Assembly (NCBI GenBank): GCA_023410155.1
Contig: JAEYQF010000391.1
Location: 1-17,001 of the forward strand
DNA length: 17,001 nucleotides
DNA from: Verrucomicrobiota bacterium
GTDB lineage: Bacteria > Verrucomicrobiota > Verrucomicrobiia > Opitutales > Opitutaceae
Direction: 5' to 3'
A program made the position numbers and the translations under genes. This document shows positions 7,601-14,519 of the stretch, in pieces. The notes beneath the pieces were generated by a model, which saw only the letters and a program-made list of their open reading frames with translations, was not told where the DNA came from and ran no database searches. Positions within the stretch are counted from its first letter, which is position 1. The number at the start of each line of letters is the position of its first letter.

Positions 7601-8916
7601 TCGAAATCAACCTTTGCTTCCTGGAACACGGCGCCCGTGCGCGAGGCCACATCGTAGCGAAACACCGTGGGCGGAGTCAGGAACGATGAGAAATCATAGA
7701 ACATCTCCGTCTCGTCCTCGCGCCCGCTCACGCCGGCGACGGTGCCGATGCCAGGCAACGCGATCTCGCCCTGCGGAGTGCCATCTTCCGCGTAAACCGC
7801 GAGCCGGCTCTTCACGTCGCGCATCGCCGACACCACGAATCGCCGGCCAACGAACGCCACGTCGTCGATATTGTCCTGCGATTCCGGCACCAGCGTCTTC
7901 CAGTTCGAAGCTGCCGGATTCCGGCGGTCCACCGCGATGATTCGCTGCCGGGGCGCATCCTTGTTGGTGCGCACGTAAAAGATATGCCCTGCGGTGCCGA
8001 TCAGCGCGTAGTTGGCGTCGAACTCCGCACAAAGCGGCTCAACTCGTCCGCCGAAATGCGGTGCATCCGCCTCGACCAAATCCAGCACGTAGAGCGCATT
8101 CTGCGTCTCGCCGTTCTTCTCCACGTCGAAAACCAGGTAACGCCCATCGTCGCTCAACTCGAACGCGATGTGCCACTCCGGATGCGCGGGCAATTCATAC
8201 ACGAGCGTGTCTGCACTCTGCGGCGTGCCGATGCGGTGATAATAGATCTGCCGGTTCACCAGTTTCCCGAAGAGCTTGTCGCCCTTCTTCACCTCGGGAT
8301 AACGGCCGTAGAAAAAGCCGCGGCTGTCCTTCGTCCACCGCAGATTCGAGAACTTCACCCAGCGCACGACGTCACCCGCATCCTGCCCCGTCGCGATGTC
8401 GCGCACCCGCACTTCCTGCCAGTCCGAGCCAGCTGTCTGCAGCGCATAGGCGAGCCATTTCCCATTCGAGGAGGCCGCGAACACGCCCACCGCCACGGTG
8501 CCGTCGTCCGCCAGCTGGTTGGGGTCGACCAAAGCGCGCGCCGGCGACTCCAGCGCATCCTGCACGTAGAGCACCGACTGGTTCTGCAGTCCGTCGTTCT
8601 TCTTGAAAAAATACCGCCCGCCGCGCTTCACCGGCAGCCCCTGACGCGGATAATTCCACAAGCGCTCCAACTCGCCGCGGATCGCCGCTCGCTCCGGAAT
8701 CGCCGCGAGTGCTTCGTCCGTGAGCTTTCGTTGCGCCGCGACCCACGTTTTCGTTTCCGGCGAATCGATGTCCTCCAGCCAGCGATACGGGTCGGCGACT
8801 TCGGTTCCGTGATACGAGTCGACGTGATCGACGCGACGCGCCTCTGGATAATTCCATCCGGCTGCTCCGCATGTTGTGGCCCACACCGTTCCTGCCAGCA
8901 GTAGCAATTTGCGCAT
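4633..8916 (-). CDS. Secreted tandem prolyl oligopeptidase: two complete S9A peptidases fused in one chain
   Basis: Family S9A serine peptidases cleave after proline in short peptides. The ordinary enzyme is about 700 residues; this protein has 1427 and holds two full copies. Copy 1 starts with a signal peptide (MRKLLLLAGTVWATTCGAA), then WNYPEARRVDHVDSYHG. Its triad is S561 (GRSNGG), D644 (DHDDRV) and H680 (NAGHGG). A short linker (about residues 706-729) leads into copy 2, which opens MNTFDYPPARKDDTVDNYHG and has the triad S1276 (GGSNGG), D1359 (DHDDRV) and H1397 (NAGHGA). Each copy also has its N-terminal propeller half (DPYRWLED onward), so both look active. The copies are clearly paralogous but diverged throughout, so this is an old duplication. 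The reading frame is open across the junction. The signal peptide implies export. The start at 8916 is chosen for the signal peptide. It is divergent from the SGNH gene, 76 bases away. Native fusion or lost stop codon: see findings. Confidence 0.93.
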   Translation of the reverse strand: MRKLLLLAGTVWATTCGAAGWNYPEARRVDHVDSYHGTEVADPYRWLEDIDSPETKTWVAAQRKLTDEALAAIPERAAIRGELERLWNYPRQGLPVKRGGRYFFKKNDGLQNQSVLYVQDALESPARALVDPNQLADDGTVAVGVFAASSNGKWLAYALQTAGSDWQEVRVRDIATGQDAGDVVRWVKFSNLRWTKDSRGFFYGRYPEVKKGDKLFGKLVNRQIYYHRIGTPQSADTLVYELPAHPEWHIAFELSDDGRYLVFDVEKNGETQNALYVLDLVEADAPHFGGRVEPLCAEFDANYALIGTAGHIFYVRTNKDAPRQRIIAVDRRNPAASNWKTLVPESQDNIDDVAFVGRRFVVSAMRDVKSRLAVYAEDGTPQGEIALPGIGTVAGVSGREDETEMFYDFSSFLTPPTVFRYDVASRTGAVFQEAKVDFDAADYETQQVWVTSRDGTRFPMFVTHRKGLKLDGSAPAWLYGYGGFNVSIQPQFSIPPLVWLRMGGVYAVATLRGGGEYGEAWHLAGTKERKQNVFDDYIAAADWLVDQNYTARDRLVLQGRSNGGLLVGAVLNQRPNLGAVAFPQVGVMDMLRFHTFTIGAGWVSDYGSSETPEGFRYLRAYSPVHNIRSGAEYPAVLATTGDHDDRVYPAHTYKYTAALQAAVAGGTRPALVRIEANAGHGGSSGTTPVSKTIDEWTDMLGFAVKHMAPGAAHLPAEWSATTASTEAISMNTFDYPPARKDDTVDNYHGQAVPDPYRWLEDLDSGETAEWVKQQNGLTFGFLEKLPQREWFKQRLTKLWNYPKFGLPQKEAGKYFFSKNEGLQNQAVLYVQDSLHGEPRVLLDPNKLSDDGTVALTATAVSDDGKWLAYGTAAAGSDWNEYRVRQIDNAKDTDEVVKWVKFSGLSWTKDGKGFFYSRYPEPTVDAGTGKTFSALEHQKLYYHRLGTPQSQDRLMAEVPDQPKWFVYGDATEDGRFLVVTLARGDSNDTLLRFVDLGDPTAPRLDAPLVKLVDTWEAEFTVIGNIGTTLFVQTNLDAPRKRIVAVDTRNPARSKWRTVVPESADVIESAAIVGGKIVVLSMRDVASRLSIYGPDGTGEGDVPLPGLGQISGISGRADDPELFYSYTSFTYPTTIFRHDLKSGKGEVFRAPNVDFDPAAYETKQVFYTSKDGTRVPMFVTHKKGLVLDGTAPALLYGYGGFNVSLQPAFSLGNLVWMEAGGVFAVPNLRGGGEYGKEWHDSGTKERKQNVFDDFIAAAEWLIEHRYTSSAKLVLSGGSNGGLLVGATVNQRPELARVALPAVGVMDMLRFHKFTIGHAWVADYGSSDDAAGFAYLRAYSPLHTVDPDARYPAVLVTTADHDDRVHPAHSFKYTAAMQEAVRARIDAGPVLIRIETNAGHGAGKPTSKVIEESADKLTFAAFFVGLKPQP

Positions 8917-8992
8917 TCGGCAGAGCGTGCGAATCGATGTTCTGCTCGCAACTTCCGTTTGCGCCTCCCGGCCCGGGCCGCCTCACTTCGGG
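8917..8992. promoter_or_regulatory. Divergent 76-base control region
   Basis: This gap separates the peptidase gene (leftwards) from the SGNH hydrolase gene (rightwards), so promoters for both must lie here or reach into the neighbouring coding ends. I see no convincing -35/-10 pair and no Shine-Dalgarno for either start. Confidence 0.3.
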
Positions 8993-9652
8993 ATGCAATT
9001 TCTCCGCCCCCTCGCCTTGCTCCTTCTGCTCCTCGCGACGGCCGCCACACTCCCCGCCGCACCTGAGGACTGGAAAGCCGACATCGAGAAATTCCTCGCG
9101 GCCGATGCCACGCAGCCGCCCCCGCCCGATGCCGTGCTCTTCATCGGCAGTTCGTCCATCCGACTATGGGAAACCCTCGCGCGAGATTTCCCGCATGTGA
9201 AAACCATCAATCGCGGCTTCGGCGGCTCCGAACTCGCCGACAGCCTTCATTACGCGGACCAGATCGTCATCCCCTACCGGCCGCGCACCATCGTCCTCTA
9301 CGCCGGCGACAACGACCTCGCCAACGGCAAGTCGCCTGAAACCATCGCCAGCGATTTCGTCGCCTTTCGCAGGAAGATCCATGCGGCACTGCCGCAGACC
9401 CGCATCGCCTATCTCGCCGTGAAACTCAGTCCCTCGCGCATCCATCTCCGCGACGCCGCGCTCCGCACCAACGCTCTCATCGCCGCCGACTGCGGCACGG
9501 ATCCGCGCTGCACCTTCGTCGACCTCGTCACGCCCACGCTCGACGCCGCCGGTCAGCCGCGTCGAGAGTTGTTCATGGAAGACATGCTCCACCTCAATGC
9601 CGCCGGCTACGAAGTCTGGGCCCGCACGCTCGCTCCCCACCTTCAACCATGA
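8993..9652 (+). CDS. Secreted SGNH/GDSL-family hydrolase
   Basis: Predicted esterase or lipase-like hydrolase of the SGNH fold, exported by a signal peptide (MQFLRPLALLLLLLATAATL, cleavage near PAA-PEDW). The four blocks are visible: DAVLFIGSSSIRLW (block I, nucleophile Ser in GSSS), INRGFGGSELADS (block II, oxyanion Gly), YAGDNDLA (block III, Asn of GDND) and DMLHLNAAGY (block V, Asp-x-x-His). The substrate cannot be told; relatives act on acyl or acetyl esters of lipids and glycans. The open frame extends upstream to 8876, but the Met at 8993 gives a proper signal peptide and leaves room for the divergent promoter, so 219 residues is the better model. The stop overlaps the start of the HD gene by 4 bases (ATGA). 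Confidence 0.88.
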   Translation: MQFLRPLALLLLLLATAATLPAAPEDWKADIEKFLAADATQPPPPDAVLFIGSSSIRLWETLARDFPHVKTINRGFGGSELADSLHYADQIVIPYRPRTIVLYAGDNDLANGKSPETIASDFVAFRRKIHAALPQTRIAYLAVKLSPSRIHLRDAALRTNALIAADCGTDPRCTFVDLVTPTLDAAGQPRRELFMEDMLHLNAAGYEVWARTLAPHLQP

Positions 9653-10269
9653 ATCCTTCCGCCGTCGCCCGCCTCGTCCAGCAGGTCCAGTTCATCGCCG
9701 AAGTCGACAAGCTGAAGGACATCTTCCGCCAGACGCTCACCAGCCAGAGCCGGCGCAACGAAAACGACGCCGAACACTCCTGGCACCTCTGCCTCTGCGC
9801 CGTCGTGCTCGCCGAGCACGCCAACACGCCGGATCTCAACCTGCTCCGCGTATTGCAAATGCTGATACTACACGACCTCGTGGAGATCGACGCCGGCGAC
9901 ACCTTCGCCTACGACGTCGCGCGCATGGCCGATCAGCACGAACGCGAAGCGCGCGCCGCCGAGCGCATCTTTGGTCTGCTGCCGCCTGATCAGGCCGCCG
10001 AGTTCCGTGCGTTGTGGGACGAGATCGAAGAGAAGGTCACCCCGGAAGCCAAGTTCGCCACCGCGCTGGACCGTTTCCAACCCATGCTGCTCAACTGCCG
10101 CACCGACGGCGCTGCGTGGCAACGCCACGGGGTCACGCACGACCGCGTGCTCGCGCGCAATCGTCACATCGCCGACGGCAGCGCCGCACTTTGGGACTAC
10201 GCCGAGAAAATGGTGCAAGCCGCCGTCGACGCCGGTCACCTCGCGCCCGCTGGGCCCGGTGCGGTCTAG
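9649..10269 (+). CDS. HD-domain phosphohydrolase of the YfbR/HDDC2 type
   Basis: A 206-residue cytosolic protein with the metal-binding HD pattern in order: H43 (NDAEHSWH), H75-D76 (LILHDLVE), E79, and D141 (ATALDRF). The spacing and the segments VEIDAGDTFAYD, FGLLPPDQ and TPEAKFATALDRFQPML match the HD_3 family, which includes the 5'-deoxynucleotidase YfbR and human HDDC2. The likely reaction is dephosphorylation of (deoxy)nucleoside 5'-monophosphates, which is an inference from the family. It is translationally coupled to the SGNH gene by a 4-base overlap, although no shared function is obvious. It converges on the dGTPase-like gene, another HD enzyme of nucleotide metabolism. Confidence 0.88.
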   Translation: MNPSAVARLVQQVQFIAEVDKLKDIFRQTLTSQSRRNENDAEHSWHLCLCAVVLAEHANTPDLNLLRVLQMLILHDLVEIDAGDTFAYDVARMADQHEREARAAERIFGLLPPDQAAEFRALWDEIEEKVTPEAKFATALDRFQPMLLNCRTDGAAWQRHGVTHDRVLARNRHIADGSAALWDYAEKMVQAAVDAGHLAPAGPGAV

Positions 10270-10281
10270 GTCGGCTCGCAA

Positions 10282-10302
10282 TGCGGCTCGATTCGATCCG
10301 CA
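10282..10302. repeat. 21-base palindrome after the HD gene
   Basis: Near-perfect palindrome of the form TGCGG-C-TCGA-T-TCGA-T-CCGCA with a single mismatched pair, starting 13 bases after the HD gene stop. The core and the right flank (CCGCAC then CTCGG) recur in slightly changed form at 16949-16974, after cdd. No T-run follows. It may be a member of a small interspersed palindromic repeat family or a transcript-end structure. Confidence 0.45.
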
Positions 10303-10361
10303 CCTCGGCGCGTCGCGGTCCGCACCTCCGCGCGACCCGGTCCGCACTCGGTCCCGACCCG
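10296..10361. repeat. Three degenerate 22-base tandem units
   Basis: Units at 10296-10317, 10318-10339 and 10340-10361 each begin (A/G)TCCGCAC. Units 1 and 2 share CCGCACCTC and GCGCG; units 2 and 3 share GTCCGCAC and end in CGACCCG. They fill the gap between the convergent HD and dGTPase genes and end at the latter's stop codon. The first unit overlaps the palindrome by 7 bases. Confidence 0.55.
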
Positions 10362-10363
10362 GT

Positions 10364-11632
10364 TCAGCTGAGGTCCCGAATCGAGCCAAACTCGGGATCG
10401 AAGAGGCGACGATACGTCCGCACGATCATGCCATCAGTCAGGCCCGCGAGCCAGTCGCAGATCTGCCGCGCCTTGCCCGCGGGCGTCGTTTCCGCCTCGA
10501 TCAATTTGCCGACGCGTGGGGGCAGGATGTTGATCACCCGCGGGCCGCGCTCCACGTAGTTGCTCCAGGCCGAATGCCAGAGATCGAAGAGCACGCGACG
10601 CGCCTTGTGCTCCATCTGCTGCAACTGGGGACTTTCGAAGATGATGTCGTTGGCGATCTTCTTGAAAAACTGCACCTCGGTTTCGACGTCGCCTGAGACC
10701 ACCAGCTCGAAGCGATAACGATTCGTGAGAGCGGACATGAAGTTCTCCCGCTCGCGCAGTCGGCAGGCCGTGATGAAACGTCCCACTTTCTGCGCGAAGA
10801 CATTCTCCAGCCGATCGCCACGGATTGCGTCGAAGAGTGTATCCAGAAGTTTCTGACGCGGGGCATCGATCGGCTCACCGGCAGCCCAGCGTTCGATCCG
10901 CTCGATGGTGAGGAATCCCGCCGTGACTCCGTCGACGATATCGTTGAGCGAATACGCCACATCGTCGGCCCAATCCATGATCTGGCACTCGATGCTTTTC
11001 AGCGCGTTGAGTTTCTCGTCTTCGTGCAGCTCGGCCGGAATCGCCGCTCCGCCAAACACGAACGCACGCTCCGCGCCCTGCGGATCGTAGAGGAAATGGT
11101 TGGTCGGCGGCGCGGGAAATTCGGAGAAGAGTTTTTTGTATTTCAGCACGCCATCCAGCAGCGCCCGGGTCGGCTGCATGCCGCGCACCGAAGTCTCGTT
11201 TTGAAAGATCGTGCCCGTGAGCAGGTGGAGCGTCTGCGCGTTGCCCTCGAAGCCGCCCCAGCCGATCATCAGTTCCTGCAACGTCCGCTCACCCGAGTGT
11301 CCGAAGGGTGGATGGCCCAGGTCATGAGCGAGACACGCCGCCTCCACAAGATCGCTGTCGATATGGAACTCTTCCGTCAGTGGCCCGTCCCGGGTGCGCA
11401 GATAGTGACAAATCGACCGGCCAATCTGGGCGACCTCCATCGAGTGGGTCAGCCGCGTGCGATAGAAATCGTATTCGCCCGAGAGGAACACCTGCGTCTT
11501 TGACTGCAGTTTCCGAAACGCGTGGGCGTGGATGATGCGGTCGCGATCCACTTGAAAGGGGCTGCGGTAGTCGGGTTTGCGTCCGCCGCCATAGCACTCG
11601 AAATCAAACTCGCGGTAGAAACCATTTCGCAT
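10364..11632 (-). CDS. dgt: Deoxyguanosine triphosphate triphosphohydrolase-like protein (dNTPase)
   Basis: HD-superfamily enzyme that hydrolyses dGTP or other dNTPs to the deoxynucleoside and tripolyphosphate, controlling dNTP pools; cytosolic. With the ATG at 11632 it has 422 residues. Early segments RSPFQVDRDRIIHAHAFRKL and QSKTQVFLSGEYDFYRTRLT are typical of the family. The metal ligands are H63 (RLTHSMEV), H103-D104 (CLAHDLGHPPFGHSGE) and D223 or D224 (MDWADDVAYS). The frame stays open upstream to 12040, but that stretch lies opposite the methyltransferase gene and lacks family sequence, so the start at 11632 (MRNGFYREFDFE) is chosen. Substrate preference and allosteric activation by dNTPs cannot be judged from sequence. 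It is divergent from ogt by 55 bases and converges on the HD phosphohydrolase. Confidence 0.93.
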   Translation of the reverse strand: MRNGFYREFDFECYGGGRKPDYRSPFQVDRDRIIHAHAFRKLQSKTQVFLSGEYDFYRTRLTHSMEVAQIGRSICHYLRTRDGPLTEEFHIDSDLVEAACLAHDLGHPPFGHSGERTLQELMIGWGGFEGNAQTLHLLTGTIFQNETSVRGMQPTRALLDGVLKYKKLFSEFPAPPTNHFLYDPQGAERAFVFGGAAIPAELHEDEKLNALKSIECQIMDWADDVAYSLNDIVDGVTAGFLTIERIERWAAGEPIDAPRQKLLDTLFDAIRGDRLENVFAQKVGRFITACRLRERENFMSALTNRYRFELVVSGDVETEVQFFKKIANDIIFESPQLQQMEHKARRVLFDLWHSAWSNYVERGPRVINILPPRVGKLIEAETTPAGKARQICDWLAGLTDGMIVRTYRRLFDPEFGSIRDLS

Positions 11633-11687
11633 GGCAAGGGCTTGGACACGAAGCGGAACTCGCCTACGATGCAAACTCATACCCGCC

Positions 11688-12176
11688 ATGCCGCGCCTCG
11701 TCTTCACCACTCCGCTCGGGCCGTGCGCCCTCACCTGGCACGAGCGCGGACTGACGGGATTTGAACTGCCCAACGCTCCGGCCAAACCTGACGACACCGC
11801 CACGGCGCCGGCGGCGATCACTGGACTGATCCTGCGTGTGCACGAACATCTGGCGGGACGTGCGCAGGATTTCTCGGACGCGCCTTTCGACTTCGACACC
11901 GTGCCCGCCTTCCATGCCGACGTGCTGCGTGCGACCCTGCTGGTGAAGGCCGGCTCCACCCGCACGTATGGCGAGATCGCCCACGCGATCGGGCGAGGTC
12001 CGGTCGCCAGTCGCGCCGTTGGCGCGGCGCTCGGAGCCAACCCCTGGCCGTTGCTTGTCCCGTGTCACCGGATCGTCGCCGCCGATGGCAAGATGACCGG
12101 CTTTTCGGGTCCCGGCGGCATCCGCACCAAACTCCGCCTGCTGGCGCTGGAAGGCGCGGAGTTGTTTGCCGACTAG
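11688..12176 (+). CDS. ogt: Methylated-DNA--protein-cysteine methyltransferase
   Basis: Suicide repair protein that moves the alkyl group from O6-alkylguanine in DNA to its own cysteine. The acceptor is C126 in LLVPCHRIVAADG. The winged-helix DNA-binding domain shows GSTRTYGEIAHAIGRG and the arginine finger in ASRAVGAALG (R109), and the family's GFSGPGG follows the active site. The PCHR motif, not PWHR, argues for an active transferase and not an alkyltransferase-like protein. The N-terminal domain (MPRLVFTTPLGPCALTW) is short, giving 162 residues, usual for Ogt-type proteins. An upstream in-frame ATG at 11631 would run into the dgt start; the Met at 11688 fits the family start. No Shine-Dalgarno is present. 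Confidence 0.95.
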   Translation: MPRLVFTTPLGPCALTWHERGLTGFELPNAPAKPDDTATAPAAITGLILRVHEHLAGRAQDFSDAPFDFDTVPAFHADVLRATLLVKAGSTRTYGEIAHAIGRGPVASRAVGAALGANPWPLLVPCHRIVAADGKMTGFSGPGGIRTKLRLLALEGAELFAD

Positions 12177-12197
12177 GCGCGCGTATCCGGTTTTCCC

Positions 12198-12566
12198 TTA
12201 CGTTGCGCCGTGGGGATTCGCGGAACCGACCGAGGGCACGGCGCCACTCGCCTGCCAGGCCGCGGTGACCAGACGAGCGGCGCGACGACCCGACACCCGG
12301 ATTTTAAGGACGCGCCGCAGGAACGGATCGTGCCACGGATGCGGCCGGAAGTTATTCAACTCCTCTCGTAATTGCCCTGCGGTGGTCACGCGTCCAATCC
12401 GCGCAACAAACTCGAAGTCGGCCGCGAAGAAGTCGCGCTTCAGCAGGAAGATGAAAGGCGCCAGCAGCCATGCTCGCCGGGCGAGAGATCGCCAGAACAC
12501 CGCTTGGCGGAAGTTCTCGGGCGGGATCTGGTGCTGCTCGCAGTAGAGTTCTGCAAACGTTCGCAT
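12198..12566 (-). CDS. Small uncharacterised protein
   Basis: A 122-residue protein whose function I do not recognise. It looks like a real gene: the sequence is compositionally protein-like, with a short hydrophobic stretch (AWLLAPFIFLL, residues 32-42) and a central motif DFFAADFEFVARIGRV (45-60). A basic, arginine-rich C-terminal half follows (NNFRPHPWHDPFLRRVLKIR). It also fits neatly between flanking genes: 21 bases from the convergent ogt stop and 155 bases from the divergent tdh start. The hydrophobic stretch is too short for a confident membrane segment, and there is no signal peptide. The last ~20 residues look less conserved in style. It could be a small nucleic-acid- or membrane-associated protein, but nothing here decides that. 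Confidence 0.65.
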   Translation of the reverse strand: MRTFAELYCEQHQIPPENFRQAVFWRSLARRAWLLAPFIFLLKRDFFAADFEFVARIGRVTTAGQLREELNNFRPHPWHDPFLRRVLKIRVSGRRAARLVTAAWQASGAVPSVGSANPHGAT

Positions 12567-12721
12567 GATGTCGGCGATTCACGCATGACACGCACCAACC
12601 CGCGCGACAGCACGAAAAGCTGCGCACATTTCTCGCAGGTATCCCGGGTGCTTATGGAGGAACCTTCCGTGCGCGGCGCCGCCTTCTCGCAAATAGTGCG
12701 CGACCTGCCTAGCGTTCGGTC
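12567..12721. other. Divergent gap upstream of tdh
   Basis: 155 bases between the start of the small protein gene (leftwards) and tdh (rightwards). It must hold the tdh promoter. I see no clear -35/-10 pair, no Shine-Dalgarno, and no copy of the inverted repeats found upstream of kbl. Confidence 0.3.
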
Positions 12722-13768
12722 ATGCAGCAAAAGATGATGAGGGCGGTCGCGAAGACTGCGCCGACGCCGGGACTCGATATGATTGAAGTGCCCGTGCCCG
12801 AGCCTGGCATCAACGACGTGCTGATCCGCGTGAAGCGCACTTCGATCTGTGGGACCGATGTGCACATCTACAATTGGGATGGGTGGGCCCAGAAGACCAT
12901 CCGCCCGCCGCTGGTGATCGGTCACGAGTTCGTGGGCGAGATTGCCGCAGTCGGTTCAAACGTGCAGGGCTTCAAAGTCGGCGATCTCGTCGACGGCGAA
13001 GGCCACATCGTGTGCGGCCGCTGCCGCAACTGCCTCGCCGGGCGCCGCCACCTGTGCAAGGATACGAAGGGCGTCGGGGTGGATCGCGATGGCGCGTTTG
13101 CGGAGTATCTCTGCATCCCCGCCAGCAACGCCGTGCATGTCGACCCCGCCATCCCGCTCGATGTGCTCTCGTGTTTCGATCCTCTCGGCAACGCCACGCA
13201 CACCGCGCTGCAGTTCGACGTGGTCGGCGAGGATGTGCTGATCACCGGCGCCGGCCCGATCGGCTGCATGGCCGTGGCCATCGTGAAGCAAGCAGGCGCC
13301 CGCAAGATCGTCGTGACCGACGTGAACCCCGCGCGGCTCGCGCTCGCCGGGCAAATGGGCGCGACTCGCACGGTGGATATTTCCCGCGAATCGCTCGCGG
13401 ACGTGCAGCGCGAGATCGGAATGAAGGAAGGCTTCGACGTCGGATTGGAAATGTCGGGAAACCCACGCGCATTGAACGATATGATCGACAACCTGGCGCA
13501 CGGCGGACGCATCGCGCTCCTCGGCATCATGCCCGACAAGGCTGCCGTCGACTGGAACAAAATCGTTTTCAACATGCTCACGATCCGCGGCGTCTACGGA
13601 CGGGAGATGTTTGAGACGTGGTATAAGATGACATCGTTGATCCAGAGCGGACTCGATATCTCGCCGGTGATCACGCACCGCCTGCCGTATTCAGATTTCC
13701 AGCACGCGTTCAACCTGATGCGCTCGGGAGCCAGCGGAAAGATCGTGCTGGACTGGGAGAACGCCTGA
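12722..13768 (+). CDS. tdh: L-threonine 3-dehydrogenase
   Basis: Zinc- and NAD-dependent oxidation of L-threonine to 2-amino-3-ketobutyrate; cytosolic. It resembles the E. coli enzyme over its whole length, with an N-terminal extension of about 5 residues. Catalytic-zinc residues C43, H68 and E69 lie in SICGTDVH and VIGHEFVG; T45 and H48 are the proton relay. The structural-zinc cysteines are C98, C101, C104 and C112 (CGRCRNCLAGRRHLC). The NAD motif GAGPIG is at 176-181, and GREMFETWYKM near the C-terminus is diagnostic for Tdh within the zinc alcohol dehydrogenase family. Met5 or Met6 could equally be the start. Its partner kbl is on the same strand about 1.5 kb further on instead of adjacent, with a two-gene opposite-strand cassette between. 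The stop is 13 bases from the convergent membrane-protein gene. Confidence 0.96.
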   Translation: MQQKMMRAVAKTAPTPGLDMIEVPVPEPGINDVLIRVKRTSICGTDVHIYNWDGWAQKTIRPPLVIGHEFVGEIAAVGSNVQGFKVGDLVDGEGHIVCGRCRNCLAGRRHLCKDTKGVGVDRDGAFAEYLCIPASNAVHVDPAIPLDVLSCFDPLGNATHTALQFDVVGEDVLITGAGPIGCMAVAIVKQAGARKIVVTDVNPARLALAGQMGATRTVDISRESLADVQREIGMKEGFDVGLEMSGNPRALNDMIDNLAHGGRIALLGIMPDKAAVDWNKIVFNMLTIRGVYGREMFETWYKMTSLIQSGLDISPVITHRLPYSDFQHAFNLMRSGASGKIVLDWENA

Positions 13769-13781
13769 GCCGCGGCGTAAA

Positions 13782-14519
13782 CTAGATTCGCGCCAGCGCG
13801 ACGGCGACCAGCAGCGCGATGCCGGACGAGAGCAGCGTGCCGATCAGCACGTATTCGGCGAAGCCCCGGTTCTCGAGTTCCTTGAACCGCGTGAACCCCT
13901 TTGCTGCGAGCGTGAAGCCCACCGCGCCGAATTGTCCGTTGAGCACGAAGAAATAGATCAGCGCGCGCTCGAGCAGCCCGATCACTCGTCCGCGGGCATA
14001 CTCATCGGCGTCGATGCCGCTGGCGGCCATCGTTCCCGGGCGGAGCTGTAGACGACCGAGCACCCAACGGATGAGCAGATTGGCCTCGTTGGCGGCAATC
14101 AGCAGACCGAAGGCAAACTTCAGGGCGCCGAGCGAAAATAGTCCGGTCAGAGCCGCCCCGAGGGCGCTGCCTTCGCGCAAGGTAGCGCCGATTTCCGTCA
14201 CCCACGGGCGGAACACCGCGCCCATCGCCGGCCCGACGGCGAAGCTCAGCGCCACCACGTGAGCGATCCCGAGGATCAGTTGGAGCGCGTTGCGATCGCG
14301 GCCGCGGCGTTCGCCGAGCCAGGCGGCAAGATTCATCACCACGGCCAGCACCAATCCCGCGATCCATGACCGACCGGGCTCGAGCAGGAGAACCACCGCC
14401 GCCATCTCGATCGCGCCTTTGGCGAGCCATTTCGCACCGCCGGCGTTCTGGTCTGCAAACAGCAGGCGCAGCCGCAGCAGCAGCACGAGGTCAGTGAGGA
14501 GCAGGAATTCGGCAGTCAT
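13782..14519 (-). CDS. Polytopic membrane protein coupled to SatD (DUF3307-like C-terminus)
   Basis: A 245-residue integral membrane protein with about six or seven hydrophobic segments (near residues 5-21, 36-46, 52-68, 79-100, 118-145, 178-205 and 220-243). The C-terminal third (GRVIGLLERALIYFFVLNGQ, then TLAAKGFTRFKELENRGFAE and YVLIGTLLSSG) resembles from memory the C-terminus of membrane proteins encoded next to satD in other bacteria, often labelled DUF3307. The N-terminal half is less recognisable. The start at 14519 overlaps the SatD stop by 4 bases (ATGA), so the two are translationally coupled and probably work together; the longer frame to 14564 lies inside satD and is rejected. 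An AAGGA sits just before the ATG but only 3 bases away. Function unknown; a sensor, channel or anchor for SatD is inference. Confidence 0.8.
   Translation of the reverse strand: MTAEFLLLTDLVLLLRLRLLFADQNAGGAKWLAKGAIEMAAVVLLLEPGRSWIAGLVLAVVMNLAAWLGERRGRDRNALQLILGIAHVVALSFAVGPAMGAVFRPWVTEIGATLREGSALGAALTGLFSLGALKFAFGLLIAANEANLLIRWVLGRLQLRPGTMAASGIDADEYARGRVIGLLERALIYFFVLNGQFGAVGFTLAAKGFTRFKELENRGFAEYVLIGTLLSSGIALLVAVALARI

Noticed and set aside
6037..7689. 550-codon plus-strand open frame opposite the peptidase gene
   Set aside because: It is antisense to intact S9A coding sequence with catalytic motifs. Its translation is low in diversity (R, H, V, E, P) and resembles no family. The similar open frame opposite copy 1 at 7984-8904 follows from the duplication.
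8876..8992. Longer start for the SGNH hydrolase
   Set aside because: It would overlap the peptidase start, remove the divergent promoter gap and bury a good signal peptide.
10282..10361. Possible short CRISPR-like array
   Set aside because: The units are directly abutting, with no unique spacers, are degenerate, and no cas gene is nearby; this is an ordinary tandem repeat.
11633..12040. N-terminal extension of the dGTPase frame by 136 codons
   Set aside because: The extension lies opposite ogt and has no dGTPase-family sequence; the family start is at 11632.
13769..13781. Shared terminator between convergent tdh and the membrane-protein gene
   Set aside because: Only 13 bases separate the stops, and I see no stem followed by a T-run on either strand.
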